Of a DNA stretch of 35,318 bases, positions 24,196 to 29,993 are shown in pieces. The stretch spans positions 1-35,318 of the forward strand of contig JBPCJY010000075.1 of the NCBI GenBank assembly GCA_051004815.1, written 5' to 3'. How positions within the stretch are numbered: the stretch's first letter is position 1; the number at the start of each line of letters is the position of its first letter. The stretch is from JBBQXY01 sp051004815. Its GTDB lineage: Bacteria; Chloroflexota; Ktedonobacteria; Ktedonobacterales; Ktedonobacteraceae. The position numbers and the translations under genes were made by a program. A model generated the notes under the pieces. It made no database searches, was not told the origin of the DNA, and was given only the letters and a program-made list of their open reading frames with translations.

Positions 24196-24786
24196 CTATA
24201 CCCCAACAATGCCTTGCTCGCTAAGCGTGCGCTTGAGGCGCAGCAAGCCTAGCCGCAGACGCGACTTCGCTGTGCCGAGGGGAATCTGGCAGTGTTCCGC
24301 GATCTCCTCGTGCGTCAATCCCTCAAAATATGCCAGTTCGATCACCCTTCTTTGCTCTCTGGGGAGATGTTGCATCGCTTTGCGGATAAGCCCCTGCTGC
24401 TCCAGGCACCAGGTTTCCTCCCACGGATCGGGCATGAGCGGAATCTCTCCCACTTCGACGCCTTCCCAGGGAAACTCCTTCCATGCAGAGCGACTGCGCT
24501 GACGGCGCAAGTAATCAATAATGCGATAGTGCATGATCGAGAAGAGCCAGCGATGGGCACTACCAGCTTCTTTCGAGTAGGCCGTGCGATTGCGCCAGAT
24601 AGCGAGGAAGGTTGTCTGTACAAGGTCTTCGGAGATCTGTTTGTTGGCCGTCATGCGATAGGCCAGCGAAAAGAACGGGCGGCTATAGCGTCCGTAGAGG
24701 GTTTCCATAGCGGTGATGTCTCCCCGCGTAATAGCATCAATCAGGCACTCGTCGCTGCTCTCGTCATTCCAATCGAATGCATGCAT
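24196..24786 (-). CDS. ECF-type RNA polymerase sigma factor
   Basis: The 196-residue protein has sigma-70 region 2 (LYGRYSRPFFSLAYRMTANK, EDLVQTTFLAIWRN, SAHRWLFSIMHYRIIDYLRR) and region 4 (LPREQRRVIELAYFEGLTHE, EIAEHCQIPLGTAKSRLRLG), with no region 1 or 3. It is the standard ECF layout, close to the SigK/RpoE-like group. The ATG at 24786 (MHAFDW) is preferred because GGGGAAG lies just before it; an ATG four codons upstream overlaps that site. ECF genes usually sit beside an anti-sigma gene, but here the next gene is a convergent MFS remnant, so the regulator is lost or elsewhere. The 46-bp palindrome lies about 65 bases upstream of the gene. Confidence 0.9.
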   Translation of the reverse strand: MHAFDWNDESSDECLIDAITRGDITAMETLYGRYSRPFFSLAYRMTANKQISEDLVQTTFLAIWRNRTAYSKEAGSAHRWLFSIMHYRIIDYLRRQRSRSAWKEFPWEGVEVGEIPLMPDPWEETWCLEQQGLIRKAMQHLPREQRRVIELAYFEGLTHEEIAEHCQIPLGTAKSRLRLGLLRLKRTLSEQGIVGV

Positions 24787-24851
24787 ACTCTTCCCCATTC
24801 TACATTGACACGCTATCGACTCTTTGGTTATATCATACCAGAAAGTGTTTA

Positions 24852-24897
24852 CTCACCTCCAAACGTAGGGTAAATTTACCCTACGTTTGGAGGTGAG
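24852..24897. repeat. Perfect 46-bp palindrome
   Basis: CTCACCTCCAAACGTAGGG-TAAA and its exact complement meet without a spacer (centre AAATTT). It lies in the divergent region between the sigma-factor gene and the SGNH hydrolase gene. It could be a regulator site for either gene, a cruciform-forming element or a collapsed inverted duplication. No other copy was noticed in this window. Confidence 0.85.
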
Positions 24898-24946
24898 CAT
24901 TAGCCAACTAGATGCTCGATCCATGTATGTGTTGGCTTGCTCTGGT

Positions 24947-24976
24947 TTGATAAAGGTAGCGCACATGGCATATACT
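24947..24976 (+). promoter_or_regulatory. Candidate promoter of the SGNH hydrolase gene
   Basis: TTGATA (24947-24952), an 18-base spacer, then TATACT (24971-24976); transcription would begin about 55 bases before the ATG at 25039, which has GAGGAG upstream. It lies 50 bases beyond the 46-bp palindrome. Confidence 0.5.
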
Positions 24977-25038
24977 TACTGCATTACGAAGAGGGACTGG
25001 ATGGGCTGATCTTCTAAAAAACGCTGAGGAGAAAGAAT

Positions 25039-25767
25039 ATGAACACCCGAAAACGTGTCCTACTATGGAGCATGGGAAGTCTCGTTTTGCTTGCTTCCAT
25101 ACTGGGCCTGCTGATCCGGCGTATGGTGCGCATGGTAGCAAGCGATGACCCGGCAATTTGGGCAAGACAAATCGCGGCATTCAAAAAGCAGGACGCCCGT
25201 GATGCGCCCCCGGATGGAGCCATCGTCTTTACCGGCAGTTCTAGCATCAGATTTTGGAAGACGTTGCAACAGGATATGGCTCCCCTTCCCGTGCTCAACC
25301 GGGGGTTCGGCGGCGCAAAAATCAACCAGGTGGTCTACTATGCTGATCAGATCGTGACCCCTTACCACCCCAGAGCGGTAGTCCTGTTTGCAGGGACAAA
25401 CGACCTGGGACAGTTCAACACGAAGACGGCACAAGAGGTCTTTGAGGGGTACGTCGAGTTTGTCAACGCGATTCACACGACTCTGCCGCGGACGCCGATC
25501 TATTACATTGCCATCACACCCACGCTATCAAGGTGGAAATACTGGCCGATTGCCAATGAAGCTAACCAACGCATCAAAGCGTACACCGAAACGGATCACT
25601 GGCTGTATTTCATTGATATGACCAACGAGGTTCTTGGCTCGGATGGGCGCCCGCGGCGCGAGTTGTTTATCTGGGACAAACTACATCCGAGCACTAAGGG
25701 CTATGCGCTCTGGACCGCGATCATTAAGCCAATCCTGGAGGCTGAGCTGGTCAAGCAACAGGTGTGA
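25039..25767 (+). CDS. SGNH/GDSL-family hydrolase with N-terminal membrane anchor
   Basis: The 242-residue protein begins with one hydrophobic segment (VLLWSMGSLVLLASILGLLI) preceded by Arg/Lys, acting as an anchor or uncleaved signal. Its SGNH blocks are FTGSSSIRFW (catalytic Ser near residue 66), NRGFGG (block II Gly), GTND near 119 (block III Asn), and DKLHPSTKGY near 213-216 (Asp and His of the triad). Such enzymes hydrolyse esters of lipids, acetylated sugars or other acyl groups outside the membrane. The form is closest to the GDSL-like lipase/acylhydrolase group with GSSSI. Its stop overlaps the end of the convergent HxlR gene by 17 bases. Confidence 0.88.
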   Translation: MNTRKRVLLWSMGSLVLLASILGLLIRRMVRMVASDDPAIWARQIAAFKKQDARDAPPDGAIVFTGSSSIRFWKTLQQDMAPLPVLNRGFGGAKINQVVYYADQIVTPYHPRAVVLFAGTNDLGQFNTKTAQEVFEGYVEFVNAIHTTLPRTPIYYIAITPTLSRWKYWPIANEANQRIKAYTETDHWLYFIDMTNEVLGSDGRPRRELFIWDKLHPSTKGYALWTAIIKPILEAELVKQQV

Positions 25768-26152
25768 TACTACTGCTCTCTTCGCTATCGCTGAGATAAT
25801 GCTCACTGAATTGTCTAATCGCCTCTAGAATATCAGCCAAGGCCAGACCTTTTTGCGTCAGTTGGTATTCGACACGCGGCGGAATCTCCGCAAAAGCGTG
25901 GCGATCCACAAAGCCGTCCTCTTCGAGCATCTTGAGACGCTGCGAGACGGTTTTTGGGCTGACGTTGCCCATGGCATCCCGTAGTTCGCCAAAACGCCTG
26001 GGGCCACTTAAAAGGTTATATACAATCAGCAGCGTCCACATGTCACCTATCAAACTGATTGCACGTTGCATAGGGACATGTGTTGTACAGGCACCCGCCT
26101 CTTGATCTGGAATTTGTTGGCTTATTTTACGCATACATGCAGTATACCACAC
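25751..26152 (-). CDS. HxlR-family winged-helix transcriptional regulator
   Basis: The 133-residue protein has the HxlR layout: a Cys near the N-terminus (GACTTHVPMQRAISLIGDMW), TLLIVYNLLSGPRRFGELRD, the recognition helix region VSPKTVSQRLKMLEEDGFVD, and the wing RVEYQLTQKGLAL. HxlR proteins often sense aldehydes, quinones or thiol stress through that Cys and repress a divergent gene. A GTG at 26152 with GAGG 7 bases upstream is used here; an ATG at 26134 is the alternative, and a TATACT just before it would make that version leaderless. It is divergent from the DoxX gene, with an inverted repeat in the shared 158-base region. Confidence 0.88.
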   Translation of the reverse strand: MWYTACMRKISQQIPDQEAGACTTHVPMQRAISLIGDMWTLLIVYNLLSGPRRFGELRDAMGNVSPKTVSQRLKMLEEDGFVDRHAFAEIPPRVEYQLTQKGLALADILEAIRQFSEHYLSDSEESSSITPVA

Positions 26153-26172
26153 TTTTCTCCCTCTTTACTATC

Positions 26173-26235
26173 TTGACAGAAGCAATTTCCTTTGTTATAC
26201 TTACTTCCATGAAGGAAATAAATATACAAAGGAAA
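26173..26235 (+). promoter_or_regulatory. Consensus promoter with overlapping inverted repeat upstream of doxX-like gene
   Basis: TTGACA (26173-26178), exactly 17 bases, TATACT (26196-26201) is a near-perfect sigma-70 promoter on the plus strand. TTTCCTTTGT (26186-26195) fills the spacer, and its exact inverse ACAAAGGAAA lies at 26226-26235, downstream of the start of transcription. A smaller CTTC-CAT-GAAG sits between them. HxlR binding here would block the promoter. Confidence 0.7.
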
Positions 26236-26310
26236 CTATAAACCGCTTCCTTGCATATTACTCTTATAGAAACCGGCGGTAGAGTTTCTGCCGTCATAAG
26301 GAGGAAAATC

Positions 26311-26685
26311 ATGACTATCGCACTGTGGATTGTACAAATCCTCTTAGCTCTCGCCTTTTTGTTGGCTGGTTTTATGAAGGTCTCGCAACCTATTGACAAC
26401 CTGAAGAAAAACATGGGTTGGGTTGCGCATACAACGCCACCTATCGTTCGTCTCATAGGGACTTTAGAAATATTGGGCGGTCTCGGACTCATTTTACCTG
26501 CGATCACGGGTATCTTGCCCTGGTTAACACCAGTTGCAGCGGTTGGTTTAGTCTTGACCATGATAGGGGCTGCCATTGTCCATGTGCGGCTCAAGGAATT
26601 TTCCACCCTTGCGGCCCCTATTATCCTGCTCTTACTAGCCTTGTTTATCGTCGTTGGGCGTTTCCTGCTCGTTCCTCTGTCATAA
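26311..26685 (+). CDS. DoxX-family membrane protein
   Basis: The 124-residue protein has four transmembrane helices in the DoxX pattern: ALWIVQILLALAFLLAGFMK, MGWVAHTTPPIVRLIGTLEI, LGGLGLILPAITGILPWLTP, and a last helix ending in a short polar tail. DoxX-like proteins are small quinone-linked or redox-stress membrane proteins. AAGGAGG 8 bases before the ATG at 26311 fixes the start. The gene is alone on its transcript and is probably repressed by the divergent HxlR regulator, a pairing common for quinone- or aldehyde-inducible functions. Confidence 0.88.
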   Translation: MTIALWIVQILLALAFLLAGFMKVSQPIDNLKKNMGWVAHTTPPIVRLIGTLEILGGLGLILPAITGILPWLTPVAAVGLVLTMIGAAIVHVRLKEFSTLAAPIILLLLALFIVVGRFLLVPLS

Positions 26686-26700
26686 GAGTCGATGCTAGCA

Positions 26701-28218
26701 TTAACTGATCGTGATAGCCACCACTCCTGTCGCGGTACCAACAAAGATTTGATTGCCCGCGAGCGTTGGCGTGTTGAAGCGCGGGGTTTGCCCTACCGCG
26801 ATGCTGGTTCGCACTGAGCCATCTGTACTGTTAAGAGCGTAGAGCGTGCCACCATTCGTATCAAGGCTATAGACAGTATGGTCGCCCACAACAGGTGAAC
26901 CGGCTATTTGCCCTTGCGTATGCCAGCCTACCGTCATCGTTGCCCCTGAGCCAACTGTGACCTCGCGTATTCCATCAGTGCAGGGAACAAAGATTTGCAA
27001 ATTGATCGCGGCAGCCCCACCAAAAGCGTGGCAGATAGTGGCCTGCTGCGCCTGCCCACCAACGCCACCGAGCGCGTCAGCGTGTAGCAAGTAACCAATG
27101 CCTGACTTCCCATTCGCGAAGACCAAACCACCGGGCAAGAGCAACGGCCCCATCGAGCCAAGATCAGCATCTGAAGCATTTTCTTGCGCCCATGTGGTGG
27201 GCGTGAAACCATCCTCTAACTGCAACGTCGGCGACAAGCGGAGTACCGAATCGCTGTGATCCCAGTTCCCCTGTGTTGTTTCACCATTGCCGACCGCGAC
27301 ATAAATCTTTCCAGCAGCGTCTACAGCAGGCCCCGATGCTGCCCAGATGCCACCCTCGCGTGGAGTGGGAACTTGATAGGAAAGCAACGAACCACTTCCA
27401 TCGGTACGTGAGGCCACAACCCTGCCAATATAATTGCCACAATCACCATCAAGACCACCAAAGGCCACGTAGACCATATTCCGCGAAAGGGCCAGCGCGG
27501 CTCGTTGCTGATGGGGCGTGATATCCATCCCCGGCACGTCAACCGAGCGGCGCACCTGTACCTTGCCTGTAAGAGCATTGATACCCACGAGAATATGTTG
27601 TGGCCCGCTAACCTCGGCAACAGCGAAAATCAAACCCGTTCCAGCATCGTAGACAGGCGTGCCAGTAATACCCAGTGGATCAATATTGCCACAGGGGAGC
27701 GATGATTGAGGGACAGGCGTGCCGACATTCGTGCGCCATTGCACCTTCCCCGTCTGACTATCGAGCGAATAGACAGAGTCCCCTTCAGTAGCGATAAACA
27801 CATGCGTGCCGACAATGAGCGGCTCCGCGTAGACGGCACCATCCAGTTGCATGCTCCAAGCGCGTGTCAGTTGCCGCGGATCAGGCATGTTCGCAAGATA
27901 CCCCGCACGCGTGTTGTCGCGATGATACGTCGTCCAATCAGTCGTCGGTGAAGCAGGTATAACGGTGGGAGTTGCCTTCCGCGTCGGTAAAGCCAGAGGA
28001 GTGGAGGCCTGGTTGTCCGTACCCGCTGACGTGCCAGCACATCCAGAGAGTGTCAGTACAAGGAGCAACAGACATGTTCCTACCCACACGGTCAAGGATG
28101 TAAGGCCGAAACGCCCATCTGGCCCCGCTCCTCCAGGGTACCCGCGAGGGGCACCCTGGGAGTGGGGAGCGTAACTACTATTGCCAAGCTTTCTGCTAAT
28201 ATGTTGTGATTGCTGCAC
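26701..28218 (-). CDS. Lipoprotein with PQQ-like beta-propeller
   Basis: The 505-residue protein starts at a GTG with GGAAAGAAG upstream. A signal peptide ends in the lipobox LTLSGC (Cys near residue 60), so it is anchored to the membrane outer face. A Thr/Pro-rich linker leads to PQQ-type blades: TDWTTYHRDNTRAGYL, VYSLDSQTGKVQWRTNVGTP, LVGINALTGKVQVRR, VYSLDTNGGTLYALNSTDGS. These proteins bind partners or redox cofactors or act as scaffolds; the Trp-docking strands are visible but no dehydrogenase residues. The n-region is unusually long because residues ~16-36 are encoded by a dispersed GC-rich repeat (28111-28171). It ends 15 bases after the convergent DoxX gene. Confidence 0.83.
   Translation of the reverse strand: MQQSQHISRKLGNSSYAPHSQGAPRGYPGGAGPDGRFGLTSLTVWVGTCLLLLVLTLSGCAGTSAGTDNQASTPLALPTRKATPTVIPASPTTDWTTYHRDNTRAGYLANMPDPRQLTRAWSMQLDGAVYAEPLIVGTHVFIATEGDSVYSLDSQTGKVQWRTNVGTPVPQSSLPCGNIDPLGITGTPVYDAGTGLIFAVAEVSGPQHILVGINALTGKVQVRRSVDVPGMDITPHQQRAALALSRNMVYVAFGGLDGDCGNYIGRVVASRTDGSGSLLSYQVPTPREGGIWAASGPAVDAAGKIYVAVGNGETTQGNWDHSDSVLRLSPTLQLEDGFTPTTWAQENASDADLGSMGPLLLPGGLVFANGKSGIGYLLHADALGGVGGQAQQATICHAFGGAAAINLQIFVPCTDGIREVTVGSGATMTVGWHTQGQIAGSPVVGDHTVYSLDTNGGTLYALNSTDGSVRTSIAVGQTPRFNTPTLAGNQIFVGTATGVVAITIS
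28111..28171. repeat. Dispersed palindromic repeat inserted in the lipoprotein coding sequence
   Basis: It begins ACGCCCATCTGGCCCCGC, has the core CCAGGGTACCC, and ends in an inverted arm GGCACCCTGGGAGTGGGGAG. The start and core match the element at 9003-9049. It is 61 bases long and keeps the reading frame of the lipoprotein gene open, adding about 20 residues (Gly/Pro/Arg-rich) ahead of the hydrophobic core of the signal peptide. Confidence 0.7.
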
Positions 28219-28403
28219 TATCTTCTTTCCTTATTATGTCAGAGCACTCAAAAAGTAAGATATCTTTATTGTAGCTTTCCTCATCCTATGATACTCTTTA
28301 GCAGCGTCATTTTGCCAGTACTTTTAGGGCATAGAATGCGTTTCTTTGGGTGACAAATTGAAGTATTTCATGAGTTGTATCTAGCGCGGGGAGGGAATGA
28401 TAG

Positions 28404-28625
28404 TTATACCCGTCTTTTGTTCAACCAGGCAACCAAACACCAGAACACGGTATCACCAAAAATAGCCAGCACGAAACCTGGTACCGCATCCACGAAAAAA
28501 CCAAAAGCAGCTATGGGGCCGCAGGAGCAATAGAATCCTACCACCGCCGTTGGGCTACAGAGAAAGCTAAAAGATGCTACCTTCCGCCTCCCCTTTATCT
28601 TTGTTTGACAACGTTGTCGTTTCAA
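28404..28625 (-). CDS. Possible small two-helix membrane protein
   Basis: A frame of up to 73 residues has a basic N-terminal part and two hydrophobic segments (FSFLCSPTAVVGFYCSCGPI, then GFFVDAVPGFVLAIFGDTVF) and ends LNKRRV. The Gly/Pro placement and charged ends look like a real small membrane protein more than a random frame. The only upstream start is a TTG with no clear ribosome site, so the start is uncertain. No family is recognised. The rest of 28219-28925 holds a long hairpin and no other gene. Confidence 0.4.
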   Translation of the reverse strand: MKRQRCQTKIKGRRKVASFSFLCSPTAVVGFYCSCGPIAAFGFFVDAVPGFVLAIFGDTVFWCLVAWLNKRRV

Positions 28626-28680
28626 GGACGTCTCTCTAGATCACCTGTTACTCATCTTCATGCTGCCTTCGCCCATGTAA

Positions 28681-28745
28681 AGAAAAGCCTTCCTGACGGC
28701 GCTTTGGGATGCCCCCAACCCAAGCGCCGCCAGGAAGACTTTTCT
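28681..28745. repeat. Long imperfect hairpin between divergent genes
   Basis: AGAAAAGCCTTCCTGACGGC (from 28681) pairs with its near-perfect inverse ending at 28745: about 27 paired positions, two mismatches and one bulged base around a ~12-base loop. Both ends are A/T-rich, so it would terminate transcripts in either direction. It lies between divergently placed genes, where a terminator is not obviously needed. Confidence 0.6.
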
Positions 28746-28925
28746 CTCGTCTTATTTTGACTTAAGAGTAGTATACATTTAGATAGGGTGATGTTAGAAT
28801 ATCATTGTTATCAAGTGACTTATCATCCGCAAAACAGTATTTTCTTCTCAAGGGGCAAAAGAAGCAACAGGTGTGTCATCTTACCGCATAATTGCTTGTT
28901 GTGTACTTGAGATAATCAGAGAGGC

Positions 28926-29963
28926 ATGAGAGCCGTGGGACAACCAAATGAGCTCTTGCGAACGGCACGAGAATATAGGCACTGGACCCAGGCACAGGTT
29001 GCCGAGATGATCGAATGTCCGCAGAGTGTCGCCATTAGCCGTTGGGAGAACGGCATCACCTTTCCAAGCCGCCATTACCGCGAACGACTCTGTAAACTCT
29101 ATGGAAAAACTGCACGGGAACTGGGTTTGGAGCAAAGTAGCGCAGGGGTTGACGCTCCACCTGTTTTTCTCTTTAATGAACCGCTTGCCGACCCGCAAGA
29201 GTTGTATGGCAGACGGCGCGAAAAAGAAACAGTCCTTGCTCGTACCGCACACAAAGCATCAACATCTATCACAGGCCCGCGCAGGATTGGGAAAACATGG
29301 CTCCTGCGCTACCTCCGCCTGATTGGACCTGAACGCTTAGGTACACGTTTCAGTATTGGCTATCTCGATGGTATGTCGCCGCAGTGCAAAACTGTGGCTG
29401 GCTTTGTAGCCGAAGCATGCACTACCTTTGGTCTGCCTCTGCCCCAGATCAACGAGGGCTTGCTCAGTCTTGATAAAGGCTTGCGCCAATTAATGGCAAA
29501 GAAGCTCGTTCCCGTCCTATGCATTGACGAATTCGATTCCTTCAGCAGTAGTGAAGAGTTTACCCTCGACTTTTTTGCAGGGTTACGCGCTATGACTCAT
29601 ACCTCAGACCTCGTACTGGTCATTGCCAGTAAAAATCCTTTGCACCTCGTTGTCAGAAAGAGCGTCAGTGGCAGTCCCTTTTTTAATATATTTGAGCGGC
29701 TGGCACTCAAACCATTTACCTATACAGAAGCAGAACACTTCATCCAGGATAAAAGCACGAGCGCGAGTTTCGAGCCGGACGAGCGCGATTATCTTTGGAC
29801 TTTTGGGAAAGAGCACGAAGATGAAAAAGCATGGGCACCGCTCCGTCTACAGCTTGCAGGCAAAATACTCTGCGAGGAACTGGATGACGTCAGGAAGAAC
29901 CCACATTACCGACAAAGCTTCGTAGAACGCTTTCAGATGCTCTACGAAGCAGTGATGGATTGA
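28926..29963 (+). CDS. XRE-type HTH protein fused to a STAND/AAA-like ATPase
   Basis: The 345-residue protein starts with an XRE/Cro helix-turn-helix (LLRTAREYRHWTQAQVAEMI, SVAISRWENGITFPSRHYRE) across residues ~8-60. After a short linker and a LYGRRREKE box it continues as a P-loop ATPase: Walker A ITGPRRIGKTWLLRYL near residue 115 and Walker B VPVLCIDEFDSFSS near 195. A sensor-like VLVIASKN is followed by a helical/winged end. The ATPase is like the archaeal-type/Orc-Cdc6-related group, without the sensor repeats of full STAND proteins. The next gene, another ATPase of similar type with a membrane domain, starts 30 bases downstream. It may be a DNA-bound signalling switch for that partner. 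Confidence 0.82.
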   Translation: MRAVGQPNELLRTAREYRHWTQAQVAEMIECPQSVAISRWENGITFPSRHYRERLCKLYGKTARELGLEQSSAGVDAPPVFLFNEPLADPQELYGRRREKETVLARTAHKASTSITGPRRIGKTWLLRYLRLIGPERLGTRFSIGYLDGMSPQCKTVAGFVAEACTTFGLPLPQINEGLLSLDKGLRQLMAKKLVPVLCIDEFDSFSSSEEFTLDFFAGLRAMTHTSDLVLVIASKNPLHLVVRKSVSGSPFFNIFERLALKPFTYTEAEHFIQDKSTSASFEPDERDYLWTFGKEHEDEKAWAPLRLQLAGKILCEELDDVRKNPHYRQSFVERFQMLYEAVMD

Positions 29964-29993
29964 GAAAAGCATTAAACGGAGTATTGCGTACAC

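Noticed and set aside
26132..26146. Leaderless start of the HxlR gene (TATACT a few bases before ATG 26134)
   Set aside because: A GTG at 26152 with GAGG 7 bases upstream is an equally good conventional start; the TATACT then falls inside the gene.
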